From assembly GCF_015711605.1 (NCBI RefSeq), contig NZ_JABTEZ010000002.1:1550001-1614000 (forward strand): a DNA stretch of 64,000 nt, written 5' to 3'. This document shows, in pieces, positions 26,249 through 35,024 of this stretch. The notes beneath the pieces are model-generated. The model searched no databases, was not told where the DNA came from, and saw nothing but the letters and a program-made list of their open reading frames with translations. The position numbers and the translations under genes were made by a program. The number at the start of each line of letters is the position of its first letter. Positions within the stretch are counted from its first letter, which is position 1. The stretch is from Planomonospora sp. ID67723 (GTDB lineage Bacteria > Actinomycetota > Actinomycetes > Streptosporangiales > Streptosporangiaceae).

Positions 26249-27055
26249 ATGATCAAGACATCGGGTCTGAGCAAGACCTTCAGGGGCGGCGTCCGGGCCG
26301 TCCGCGGCGTGGATCTGAGCGTGGATTCCGGAGAGATCGTGGGCTTCCTCGGTCCCAACGGCGCGGGCAAGACGACCACCATGCGCATGCTGACCACCCT
26401 GCTCCGCCCCACCGCGGGCACCGCCACGGTCGCCGGGCGCGACCTGCTCACCGATCCGCAGGGCGTGCGGCGGCACATCGGCTATGTGTCCCAGGACGGC
26501 GGGATCGGCCCGTTGAATCCGGTGGGAGAGGAGCTCGAGCTGCACGCCATGCTGTACGGCATGCGCCCGGCCCAGGCACGCGAGCGGGTCGCGCAGACGC
26601 TGGAGCGCCTGGAACTGGCGGGCCTGGCGGACCGGGCGGGCGGCGCGCTCTCCGGCGGCCAGCGCCGCCGCTTCGACCTGGCGTTCGGCCTGGTCCACCG
26701 GCCGGCGCTGCTCTTCCTGGACGAGCCGACCACCGGCCTGGACCCGCAGAGCCGGGCCAACCTCTGGGACCACATCCGCCGCCTGCGGGACGAGGACGGG
26801 CTGACGGTGCTGCTCAGCACCCACTATCTCGACGAGGCGGACGCGCTGGCCGACCGGCTGGTCATCATCGACCACGGCGCGGTCGTCGCGGAGGGAACCC
26901 CTGCCGAGATCAAGGGGGGTGCCGGCACTCTCGACGACGCCTTCCTGGCCATCACCGGCCGCTCCCTGAGGGAGGACGGCGGGACCGGGGAACCCGGAGC
27001 GGCGGGGAACGGGACGGCGGCCGCCGGCACGGCGGGGAAGCGAGGGGCGGCGTGA
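26249..27055 (+). CDS. ABC transporter ATP-binding protein (DrrA family)
   Basis: 268 aa. Walker A GPNGAGKTTT, Q-loop YVSQDGG, signature LSGGQRRR, Walker B ALLFLDEPTTGLDP and switch His in LLSTHYLDEADAL. DrrA-type NBDs energise export of antibiotics or lipids together with one ABC-2 permease. The last 35 residues are a Gly/Ala-rich tail. Ribosome site GGAGG; the stop overlaps the permease GTG by 4 bases. Confidence 0.93.
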   Translation: MIKTSGLSKTFRGGVRAVRGVDLSVDSGEIVGFLGPNGAGKTTTMRMLTTLLRPTAGTATVAGRDLLTDPQGVRRHIGYVSQDGGIGPLNPVGEELELHAMLYGMRPAQARERVAQTLERLELAGLADRAGGALSGGQRRRFDLAFGLVHRPALLFLDEPTTGLDPQSRANLWDHIRRLRDEDGLTVLLSTHYLDEADALADRLVIIDHGAVVAEGTPAEIKGGAGTLDDAFLAITGRSLREDGGTGEPGAAGNGTAAAGTAGKRGAA

Positions 27056-27783
27056 ACGCGATCCGCGACACCTGGCTGGTCTTCCGGCACAACACCCGCA
27101 TCGCCCTGCGGCAGAAGGCGGGCATCGTCTTCGGGGTGCTGCAGCCACTGCTCTACCTGGTGCTGTTCGGCCCGCTGTTCGCCACGATCGGCACCTGGGA
27201 GACGCTGGTCCCCGGACTGCTGGCCCAGGTCGCCCTGTTCAGCGCGGGCCTGGCCGGGTTCGGCATCGTCATGGACGCGCGCTCCGGCGTGCTGGAGCGG
27301 CTCCGGGTCACCCCGGCGCACCGCACGGCCCTGCTGCTCGGCCGGGTCCTGGGCAGCTCGTTCACGCTGCTGATCCAGTCGGTCGTGCTGCTCGCGGCCG
27401 GCTACGCCTTCGGCCTGCGCGCGCCGCTGCCCGGCGTACTGGCCGGGCTCGTCCTCATGGCGCTGCTCGGCGTCGGCCTGGCCGCGCTGTCCAACGCGAT
27501 CGCGCTGACCATGAACCCCGACCTCTTCGCGCCGGTCATGGGCACCGCGATCGTCCCGCTGGTCCTGCTGTCCGGAGCGTTCCTGCCGATGTCCATGGCA
27601 CCCGCCTGGCTGGACGCGATCTCCCTCGCCACCCCGTTCCGCCATGTGGTGGAGGCGATCCGCGACCTGTTCGCGGGCCGCTACGCCACCTGGACGGTGG
27701 CGGCGGGGGCCGCGGCGACCGTCGTGCTCACGCTGGCGTGCGTGGCCGTCGGCACCCGGATCTTCAACCGCGAGAACGCCTGA
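27052..27783 (+). CDS. ABC-2 type permease (DrrB family)
   Basis: 243 aa with six predicted helices; ABC-2 features are an N-terminal amphipathic segment (DTWLVFRHNTRIALRQKAG), FGIVMDARSGVLERLRVTP and the C-terminal LSGAFLPMSMAPAWLDAISLATPFRHVVEAIR. It forms the membrane pore with the DrrA-like NBD. Substrate is unknown, probably a drug-like compound sensed by the TetR protein. Confidence 0.9.
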   Translation: MNAIRDTWLVFRHNTRIALRQKAGIVFGVLQPLLYLVLFGPLFATIGTWETLVPGLLAQVALFSAGLAGFGIVMDARSGVLERLRVTPAHRTALLLGRVLGSSFTLLIQSVVLLAAGYAFGLRAPLPGVLAGLVLMALLGVGLAALSNAIALTMNPDLFAPVMGTAIVPLVLLSGAFLPMSMAPAWLDAISLATPFRHVVEAIRDLFAGRYATWTVAAGAAATVVLTLACVAVGTRIFNRENA

Positions 27784-27868
27784 CGGAAGACACGGGAAGA
27801 CGGAGGGAGCCCGCGCCGGCGGTCTACAGGGGCCCGCCCGCCTCCGTGCGCGATCATCCGCCGCGTCG

Positions 27869-28102
27869 CTACCGGGGCGGGCCGAAAGGCTCGATGGGCG
27901 GGTCGGAGTAGGGGCCCTCGCCCATGGCGGGATCGATCCGGCGGGCGGCGGCCTCGGTGACGCGCAGGCCGTACAGATCCTGGGTGGGGTCGATCAGCAC
28001 CAGGCCGTAACCGGTGTCGACGTCGTCCTCCGAGAGCCCGAGGCGCTCGATGGCCTGAGCCAGCGTCGCCTCGGGCGGGAGCCGTACCGTGACGAGGAAC
28101 AT
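27869..28102 (-). CDS. Small protein (77 aa) paired with an intracellular subtilase
   Basis: 77 aa, MFLVTVRLPPEATLAQAIERLGL at the start and a Pro-rich acidic end (GPYSDPPIEPFGPP). It starts 10 bases after the stop of the S8 peptidase gene, so the two are co-transcribed. I do not recognise the family. The short beta-strand start followed by a helix resembles small ferredoxin-like folds used by protease inhibitors or propeptides. It may be a regulator, inhibitor or substrate of the protease; this is inference from position. Confidence 0.7.
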   Translation of the reverse strand: MFLVTVRLPPEATLAQAIERLGLSEDDVDTGYGLVLIDPTQDLYGLRVTEAAARRIDPAMGEGPYSDPPIEPFGPPR

Positions 28103-28112
28103 GGACCCTACG

Positions 28113-29465
28113 CTACGCGTCTTTTCTGCGCCGCAGTGCGGCGAGGATGCCCTTCGCGTCGGTGATGCCGTAGCCGTAGTCGTAGTCGAACCCGGCGGTG
28201 CTGCGGTCGTCGGCGGTGCGGCGCAGCAGGGTGCGCAACTGGGCGGGGGACAGCCGGGAGGCGGGCCACTGGGTGCGGACGGCGGCCACCAGACCGGCGG
28301 CGACCGGGCAGGCCGCGGAGGTGCCGGAGTCGGGCTGGTCGTCGCCGAAGGCCTTGGAACCGGAGAAGTGCGTGTAGGAGCAGACGTCCGGCTTGCGCTT
28401 GGCCAGGCGGCCGGGTCCCTGGGAGGAGTAGCCGACCCGCTCGTTCTCGACGTCCACGCCGCCGATGGACAGCACGGCGGAGTGCGAGTTGGCGCCCACG
28501 ATCGGGCGGTCGGGGAAGGCGCACCGGCCGTCGCGGCAGTCGCGTCCGCAGTTGCCGGCGGCGAACAGGATGTCGGCGCCCGCCTGCTCCAGGCTGGCCA
28601 CGATCACGTTGAACGGGTGGGCGGGGTTGTCGGAGTAGTTGCCGGGGTGGCCCACCGGGAAGTCCCAGCGCGGGGAGAACGACCCCCAGCTGTTGCTGAC
28701 GACCAGGGCCCGGCTCTCCTCCGGCTGGGCGCCCAGCACCTCGCGCAGGTGGGCGAAGGCCGCGACCGCGTCGGAGAGCAGGCCGTCCAGGGCGGAACCG
28801 CCCTGGCGCCGGGAGAGCAGAACCGGAAGGTCGAGCAGCGTCGCCTTGGGCGCGGCGATGAGCGCGTCGAAGGCGCACATCGTGCCGTGGTCCACGTCGA
28901 ACCGGCCCGGCGTGCCGTCCACTCCGCCCGGGACCCAGCTGCGCTCGGCGTCCAGCGCCACCTCCCGGTCCAGGTGGCGGGAGACGTGGTCGAGGTTGAT
29001 CCCGGTGTCGAGCACCGCCAGCGCCACCTCCGAGCCGTCCAGGCCGCCGGCCGCGAGCTCCGCGACGGCCAGCAGGCGTTCCACGTCGTGCCAGTCGCCC
29101 ACCGGTGGATCGCCGCCGCAGGTGAGGTACGGCTCGATCACGGGGTCGGCGAAGACGCCGACGACGTCGGGCCGGGTGCCGGGCAGCAGGCTGACCCGGG
29201 TGGACAACTCGTCGTCGGAGATCTCCCCCCGCACCAGGACCGAGGCGTCCTCGGCCGCCAGGGAGAAGGTCAGCGGACCGCTCATCGACAGGGGGTCGCC
29301 CCCGGCGGCGGGCACCGGGCGCGGCACCGCCACCGGCGCGAAGGAGGAGTCGAGGGCGATCCCGGGCAGGCCGCCGGCCACGTCGGCCGCGGTCACGCTC
29401 ACGGCCGGGTCGGTCACGGCCGCGACGAGGTCGGATGAGGGGCGGAGCTGGATCAGGACGCGCAT
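28113..29465 (-). CDS. Subtilisin-like (S8) serine peptidase without signal peptide
   Basis: 450 aa. Catalytic triad visible: D153 in ALAVLDTGINLDH, H193 in DHGTMCAFDAL, S383 in SGTSAACPVAAG, with oxyanion N305 in FAAGNCGRD. There is no signal peptide or transmembrane segment, so it is intracellular. Residues 1-140 form an unusual N-terminal domain unlike an I9 propeptide. Four to five Cys lie around 306-316, rare for secreted-type subtilases. The 77-aa gene follows immediately. Substrate is unknown; a conflict or regulatory-proteolysis role is possible. Confidence 0.87.
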   Translation of the reverse strand: MRVLIQLRPSSDLVAAVTDPAVSVTAADVAGGLPGIALDSSFAPVAVPRPVPAAGGDPLSMSGPLTFSLAAEDASVLVRGEISDDELSTRVSLLPGTRPDVVGVFADPVIEPYLTCGGDPPVGDWHDVERLLAVAELAAGGLDGSEVALAVLDTGINLDHVSRHLDREVALDAERSWVPGGVDGTPGRFDVDHGTMCAFDALIAAPKATLLDLPVLLSRRQGGSALDGLLSDAVAAFAHLREVLGAQPEESRALVVSNSWGSFSPRWDFPVGHPGNYSDNPAHPFNVIVASLEQAGADILFAAGNCGRDCRDGRCAFPDRPIVGANSHSAVLSIGGVDVENERVGYSSQGPGRLAKRKPDVCSYTHFSGSKAFGDDQPDSGTSAACPVAAGLVAAVRTQWPASRLSPAQLRTLLRRTADDRSTAGFDYDYGYGITDAKGILAALRRRKDA

Positions 29466-29650
29466 GATGCCACCACCTGCTGGTCGGGAAACCGGTTAGG
29501 GGAAACGCACCCCACCACATTCCTTCATCATGACGATCACGTCCACCGGTCCAAATCGCCTCTCACCAGCATCCTCGGGTGCGAACTCCGCAAACCATCG
29601 TGGTCATTTTTCCTTCCCCGGCGGGACAGGGATCACTAGCGTTTGACGGC

Positions 29651-31696
29651 ATGACAGCAGCGGCGCAGACCACGCCACCTCCCCGCCACGACGTCCGCGC
29701 GCACTGGCTGGCCACCCGGCCCAGGTTGATCGTGGCCAGTGCCTTCATGCTCTTCCTGGAACTGGCGCTGATCCGGTGGACCGGGTCGAACATCGTGCAT
29801 CTGAGCTACTTCACCAACTTCGTGCTGCTCGGCTCGTTCCTGGGCATCGGGCTGGGGTTCCTGAGAGTGGGCCGCACGGCCCGGCAGCCGTACTACTCGC
29901 CGATCACGCTGGCCGTCCTGGTCATGGTCGTCCTGGTCTTCCCGGTCACCGTCGACCGGCAGACCGAGGGCGTGCTGTACTGGACCAGTCTCAGCACCGC
30001 CGGACCGCCGGCCTGGCTGATCCTGCCGGTGGTCTTCGCCGCCGCGGCGATCGTGCTGATGGGCCCGGCCGAGCTGGTCGGGCGCTGCTTCCCCGAACTG
30101 GGGCGGCTGGAGGCCTACCGCTACGACCTGATCGGCAGCCTCACCGGCATCGGCCTGTTCACCGCGCTGTCGTTCCTCGGCGCGCCCCCGGTGGTGTGGG
30201 GAGTGATCGCCGCGCTCGCCTACGCCGTCCTGCTGCGGCCCAGGCGGGTCTGGGCCCGGGTCGCGCTGGCCGTGCCGTCGCTGGTGGTGGTCGCGGCGCT
30301 GGCGGCCGAGACGCTGACCGCCGGGGCGCTGTGGTCGCCGTACTACAAGGTGACCCACAGCCGCTTCACCGAGCAGGACGTGCCGGTGATGGACATCCAG
30401 GTCAACGGGATCCCCCACCAGCGGGCCGTCCCGGCGGACAGGCGGCTGGAGTGGGAGCGGCAGTACGCCCTGCCGTACGAGCGCTCGGCCGCCGGGCGGC
30501 TGGACGACGTGCTGATCGTGGGCGCGGGCAGCGGAACCGACGTGGCGATCGCGCTGTCCAAGGGCGCCGGGCGGGTGGACGCCGTGGAGATCGACCCCAA
30601 GCTCCGGCAGCTCGGCGGGACCTACCACCCGGACCGGCCCTACGACGACCCCCGGGTCACCACGCACGTCACCGACGGGCGCGCGTTCCTGGAGCAGACC
30701 GGCCGCAGGTACGACCTGATCCTGTTCGCGCTGCCCGACTCGCTCACCCTCGTCTCCGGCGCCAGCTCGCTGCGGCTGGAGAGCTACCTGTTCACGAAGG
30801 AGGCGATGGAGGCGGCCAGAGATCGCCTCAAGCCCGGCGGCACCTTCTCGATGTACAACTACTACCGGGAGAGCTGGCTGGTGGACCGGCTCGCCTCCAC
30901 GGTGCAGGCCGCCTTCGGTCACAAGCCGTGCGTGGACATCGTCAGCGAGACCGGCCAGCAGGCCGTGATCACCTCCGGGCTCGGCGCCGCCGACCAGGCC
31001 TGCGGCGCCGAGTGGGCGGGGGCGACCGCGGCGACCCCGCCGCCCTCCGGTGACGACCGGCCCTTCCTCTACCTCAAGGACCGGACGATCCCGGAGATCT
31101 ACGTCATCACCCTGCTCCTCATCCTGATCGTGAGCGTGCTGGCGGTCCGCGCGGTCGCCGGGCCGTACGCCCGGATGCGCCCCTACGCCGACCTGTTCCT
31201 GCTGGGAGTGGCGTTCCTGCTGCTGGAGACCAAGAGCGTGACCGGGTTCGCGCTGTTGTTCGGCACCACCTGGGTGGTCAACGCGATCGTGTTCGCCGGG
31301 GTCCTGGTCGCGGTGCTGGCCGCGGTGGAGGTGACCCGCCGCTTCCGCACCCCGTCGCTGCCCGTCATGTACGGCGTGCTCCTGGCCGGCCTGGTGCTGG
31401 CCTGGCTGGTGCCGAACTCCTGGCTGCTGGGTCTGCCGGTGCCGCTGCGCGCGGTGGTCGCCGTGGTCGTGGCGTTCCTGCCGATCTTCGCGGCCAACGT
31501 GGTGTTCGCCAAGCGCTTCGCCGACTCGGCCGACGGCACCACGGCCTTCGGCGCGAACCTGCTCGGCGCGATGGTCGGCGGCTGCCTGGAGTACCTGGCG
31601 CTGGTCGTCGGCTACCAGGCGCTGCTGGTCGTGGCGGGCGCGCTCTACCTGGGCGCGTTCGCCCTGCTGCCCAGGGGCGCCCGGACCGCGGGCTGA
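29651..31696 (+). CDS. Polytopic membrane protein with spermidine-synthase-like domain
   Basis: 681 aa from MTAAAQTTPPP. About six N-terminal helices (from VASAFMLFLELALIRW) are followed by a soluble methyltransferase/spermidine-synthase fold (about 290-450) with VLIVGAGSGTDVAIAL and VDAVEIDPKLRQLG, then six or more C-terminal helices including LLETKSVTGFALLFG. The SAM-like pocket is present, but the aminopropyl-acceptor residues cannot be confirmed. Such fusions are widespread and uncharacterised. No ribosome site precedes the ATG, so a leaderless message is possible. Confidence 0.8.
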   Translation: MTAAAQTTPPPRHDVRAHWLATRPRLIVASAFMLFLELALIRWTGSNIVHLSYFTNFVLLGSFLGIGLGFLRVGRTARQPYYSPITLAVLVMVVLVFPVTVDRQTEGVLYWTSLSTAGPPAWLILPVVFAAAAIVLMGPAELVGRCFPELGRLEAYRYDLIGSLTGIGLFTALSFLGAPPVVWGVIAALAYAVLLRPRRVWARVALAVPSLVVVAALAAETLTAGALWSPYYKVTHSRFTEQDVPVMDIQVNGIPHQRAVPADRRLEWERQYALPYERSAAGRLDDVLIVGAGSGTDVAIALSKGAGRVDAVEIDPKLRQLGGTYHPDRPYDDPRVTTHVTDGRAFLEQTGRRYDLILFALPDSLTLVSGASSLRLESYLFTKEAMEAARDRLKPGGTFSMYNYYRESWLVDRLASTVQAAFGHKPCVDIVSETGQQAVITSGLGAADQACGAEWAGATAATPPPSGDDRPFLYLKDRTIPEIYVITLLLILIVSVLAVRAVAGPYARMRPYADLFLLGVAFLLLETKSVTGFALLFGTTWVVNAIVFAGVLVAVLAAVEVTRRFRTPSLPVMYGVLLAGLVLAWLVPNSWLLGLPVPLRAVVAVVVAFLPIFAANVVFAKRFADSADGTTAFGANLLGAMVGGCLEYLALVVGYQALLVVAGALYLGAFALLPRGARTAG

Positions 31697-31725
31697 GCCG
31701 TTCCCCTGCGGGGTCCTGATCGGGC

Positions 31726-31767
31726 CCCCGGGCCCGCGCCGCCGGCGGACGGAGCGCGGGCCCGGGG
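31726..31767. terminator. Bidirectional hairpin terminator
   Basis: A 14-bp perfect GC stem (31726-31739 with 31754-31767) and 14-base loop, between the convergent spermidine-synthase-like and LCP genes. Confidence 0.75.
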
Positions 31768-31798
31768 CGGCCGGAAGGCCCCGGGCGTCACGGCTCCG

Positions 31799-33628
31799 TC
31801 AGATGCCGCAGAGCTCGTCGAGGGACTGGGCGCTCTTGTTGGCCGTGGGGGTCCTGCTCGGCGCGGTGAGCGTCGGGGTCGGGGAGGCACCGGTGGCGCC
31901 CGGCGTGGGCGTCGCCCGGCCGGCCAGGGAGCGGCGGCTGGGCTGAAGCGACTGGCGCAGGGCTCTGGCGGTCGCGGCGCGGATCTTCTGCCAGTCCGGG
32001 GAGCCGGTGTAGAACTCCGGCGGCACGAACTGCAGGCTGGTGATCTTCGCGTCCTTGACCTTCAGTGCGAGGTTGGTCAGGTGCTCCAGCATGTCACGCG
32101 GGATGTTGGTCTGGGCCGCCTTCTTGGCCACGCCGGCGATCTTGGTGAAGTTCGTCAGGACGGTGCCGGGGGTGGCCTGCTTGGCGAAGGCCCCGATGAC
32201 GCAGCGCTGGCGGGCCATCCGGGAGAAGTCGTCGCTGCCGACGCGCGAGCGGCCGTACCACAGAGCCTCCTCGCCGGAGAGCGTGCGGTAGCCCGCCTTG
32301 ATCGTGCCGGCGGTGCCGAACGAGCCGCCGTACTTCACGTCCTGGTCGATCCTGATCTTCAGCCCGCCGATGGCGTCCACCAGGTGGGCGAAGCCGTACA
32401 TGTTGATCAGGGCGTAGTAGTCGATCTTCAGGTTGAGCGTGTAGCCGATCGCGTCCATGAGCGCCCGCGGCCCCTGGTGCTTGCGGCCCATGATCTCCGG
32501 GTGGTCCTCGGCGTACTGCCAGACCTCGTTGAGCAGGCCGCCGTTGGGCAGCTCGCGCATGAATCCGTCGGGGAACTGCTTGGCCAGCGGGCTGGACGGC
32601 GGGAAGCGCACGTGCTGCAGGTTGCGGGGGAGGCTGAACATGACGGTGTTGCCGGTCTTGATGTGGATGCTGGCCACGTTCATGCTGTCGGTCCGCACGC
32701 CCTCTCGGTTGCCCGCGCCGTCGCCGCCGATGAGCAGGAAGTTGACCCGGTCCTGCCCGTTCCACGGGTCCTCGGGCTTGAACGTGGGGGCGGCCGGGTC
32801 CTGCGGCGCGTTCGGGAAGATGTCGTTGATCGTCTCCTTGGCGGTCAGCACCGTGCTGGCGGCCAGCGCGAAGGGGGCCATCACTGTCACGCAGAGCGTG
32901 CCGATGACGATGCCGGAGACGATCTGGCCGGTGCTGTTGAGCCGGTTGGGGCCGAGCGCGATGTAGGAGGAGATCACCAGCAGGAACCAGCCGAGCGCGC
33001 CGAGCGCAGCCAGGCCCGCGACCAGGCCGAGCACGCCGTCCCGGGAGGCGATGCCGGTGTTGCCCTCGCCGGTGAGCGTGATCCCGGCGATCACTCCCAG
33101 GACCAGCAGCACGCCGAAGGCGCCGAGCAGGACGTAGCCGGTACGGCGGCGCCCCGCCCGCAGGTGCGCCATGCCCGGCAGGATCGCCGACAGCGCGGTC
33201 CAGCCGATGAGCGAGCCGGTCGTCAGCGGCCGGGCGAACCTGGGCCGCGCGGCGGAGCCGCCGGTGCCGGGGGCGGCCGGGCCCGGTGCGGGCGGGTGAG
33301 GGCGGCGGTCCCGGGAGGGTCCGCCGTCCTGCGGCACGGGCTCCGGATCGTGCTTCACCTGGGTGGCGGTCCCGCCGCGCGCCGCCGCGCCGTGCTGCGC
33401 CCGGGCGGCCGGCGCCTGCGCGGGGAGCGCTCCGTGCTCCGCCGCGGAGGCCGCGGTCGCCGCCGCCCCGGCGCGATCCCCCGGGGTGTGCTCCGGAGAG
33501 GAGGCGGGAGCGCGGTCGGCACGCGCGTCGGGCACGCCCGCAGGCCGGGCCGCGCGGCTCCCGCGCCGGCGAGGGCGCCGTTTCCCGGCCTCACCGGAGA
33601 GATCCCCCGAGTCCTGCCCAAGGCGCAT
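31799..33628 (-). CDS. LytR-CpsA-Psr (LCP) family protein
   Basis: 609 aa from MRLGQDSGD (GTG 33634 is an equally good start). Residues 1-130 are disordered and basic/Pro-rich, cytoplasmic. Four hydrophobic segments lie at about 135-260. The extracellular LCP domain (about 293-470) shows FLLIGGDGAG, RTDSMNVASIHI, MFSLPRNLQHV, DAIGGLKIRIDQDV and LSGEEALWYGRSR with the Arg and Asp residues that bind polyprenyl pyrophosphate. LCP proteins attach wall polymers to peptidoglycan. The tail is Thr/Pro-rich. Four helices instead of one is unusual. Confidence 0.9.
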   Translation of the reverse strand: MRLGQDSGDLSGEAGKRRPRRRGSRAARPAGVPDARADRAPASSPEHTPGDRAGAAATAASAAEHGALPAQAPAARAQHGAAARGGTATQVKHDPEPVPQDGGPSRDRRPHPPAPGPAAPGTGGSAARPRFARPLTTGSLIGWTALSAILPGMAHLRAGRRRTGYVLLGAFGVLLVLGVIAGITLTGEGNTGIASRDGVLGLVAGLAALGALGWFLLVISSYIALGPNRLNSTGQIVSGIVIGTLCVTVMAPFALAASTVLTAKETINDIFPNAPQDPAAPTFKPEDPWNGQDRVNFLLIGGDGAGNREGVRTDSMNVASIHIKTGNTVMFSLPRNLQHVRFPPSSPLAKQFPDGFMRELPNGGLLNEVWQYAEDHPEIMGRKHQGPRALMDAIGYTLNLKIDYYALINMYGFAHLVDAIGGLKIRIDQDVKYGGSFGTAGTIKAGYRTLSGEEALWYGRSRVGSDDFSRMARQRCVIGAFAKQATPGTVLTNFTKIAGVAKKAAQTNIPRDMLEHLTNLALKVKDAKITSLQFVPPEFYTGSPDWQKIRAATARALRQSLQPSRRSLAGRATPTPGATGASPTPTLTAPSRTPTANKSAQSLDELCGI

Positions 33629-33712
33629 CGTCACACCGCTTCCTACTCGGTCTTCGTCCCGGTTCACCTGGCAAAACGGCCGAGGTCCCCCGATTGCACA
33701 GAATTGCCCTGG

Positions 33713-33740
33713 ATTCTAGCCCCCATACCCGGACATGACA
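33713..33740 (-). promoter_or_regulatory. Possible promoter of the LCP gene; 33629-34049 has no gene
   Basis: On the minus strand TAGAAT (33713-33718) is a good -10, 16 bases after TGTCAT (33735-33740), a fair -35. It lies about 85 bases before the LCP start. The rest of the 421-base gap up to the LysR gene holds no supported coding sequence; it is AT-richer near 33910-33990 and must contain the LysR promoter. Confidence 0.35.
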
Positions 33741-34049
33741 GACAGATGCCCAAGCTAGGGTGAATGGCCGTTTAATCGATGGAGGCCGGGGGAAGGCGGC
33801 CGCCGCGGGTGTCTGTGGGATGAGGGTGACGCTGGAGGGTGCTGCCCGTTGACTGCCGTTCCGTGGCTCTACGGCGCTGGAGGTCCGGTACGGCCGAATC
33901 GCCGGGGCCTTTGCATAATTCTGGACGTAAGCCCCCAGATTTATCACCCGTCACGGATGTGACCGTATTCGGCTACGGTCCGAAATCATTCGAGGTGATC
34001 TCCGCGATGTGCCGGACCCGGCCGCTTCCGTTGTCCTAGCTTCGGAGCC

Positions 34050-34919
34050 ATGAATCTGCAGCAGCTCCGCTACGTGGTCGCGACGGCGGAGCACCGCACC
34101 ATGACCGACGCGGCCAGGTCGCTGTACATCGCACAACCTGCGCTCTCCCGTGCGATCAGAGACCTGGAACGAGAGCTCGGAATGACGTTGTTCGCCCGTT
34201 CGGGGCGCGGCGTGGTCGTCACGGCGCAGGGGCGCCGGGTGGTCAAGCTGGCCCGGGAGGCGCTCGACGCCGTTCACGAGATCGAGGCGCTGTCCACCCA
34301 CGGCCACTCGTCCGAGGCGGAGCTCCGCATCGCCTCGACGCCCAGCCTCGAGCCGGGACTGGCCGGGCGGATCCTCCCCGCCTACACCGCCGAACACCCA
34401 GGGGTGCGAGTGCACATCGTCCGTTGCGACGGACGGGACGGCGTGGTGAACGCCATCAGGAACCAGCGGGCCGACATCGGCCTCACGGACCTGCCCGTCC
34501 CCACCGATCTGATCAGCCATCCGCTGGAGCGGCAGGAGATCGTGCTGATCTCCCCGCCCGGCCTCGACCTGCCCGACCCGGTGCCGATGAGCAGGCTCAA
34601 CGGCATGCGGCTGGTGCTGCCGGTTTCCGGCAGCGCCCGGCGCAGGGAGTTCGACTCGCTGTTCGCCAAGTACGGCGTCGCCCCGGTGGCGGCCCTGGAG
34701 ACCGAAGAGCGCGGCAACTGGCTGGGGCCGGTCCGCGCGGGCGCGGCCTCCCTGCTCTGGTACCGCGGGATGGCCGAGCAGGCCGCCAGGGCCGGCCTGG
34801 TGGTCCGGCCCCTCGATCCCTCGGTCCGCCGGGTGATCGCCATCGTGCACGCGCGGCGGCGGCTGCCCGCCGTCGCGCAGGAGTTCCTGACCGTGGCCGA
34901 GGGTGGGTCGGCCGCGTAG
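34050..34919 (+). CDS. LysR-family transcriptional regulator
   Basis: 289 aa. The N-terminal HTH is standard: MNLQQLRYVVATAEHRTMTDAA, then IAQPALSRAIRDLERELGMTLFARSGRGV. The effector-binding domain (about 90-285) is PBP-like. LysR proteins usually regulate a divergent gene; here the divergent gene is the LCP protein, but the gap is long. The ligand is unknown. Confidence 0.9.
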   Translation: MNLQQLRYVVATAEHRTMTDAARSLYIAQPALSRAIRDLERELGMTLFARSGRGVVVTAQGRRVVKLAREALDAVHEIEALSTHGHSSEAELRIASTPSLEPGLAGRILPAYTAEHPGVRVHIVRCDGRDGVVNAIRNQRADIGLTDLPVPTDLISHPLERQEIVLISPPGLDLPDPVPMSRLNGMRLVLPVSGSARRREFDSLFAKYGVAPVAALETEERGNWLGPVRAGAASLLWYRGMAEQAARAGLVVRPLDPSVRRVIAIVHARRRLPAVAQEFLTVAEGGSAA

Positions 34920-35024
34920 GACCGCCGCGGGCACGGCGCCCGTGAGAACCGTTGTGACACCCCACAGAGGCGGCGCAGGTGGGAGCGCCGGCCTCTCCGG
35001 CACCGGGCGATAGGCTCGGTCCCG

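Noticed and set aside
33591-33947. 118-aa frame on the minus strand upstream of the LCP gene
   Set aside because: No ribosome site, no recognisable protein pattern, and it would overlap the LCP promoter region and start.
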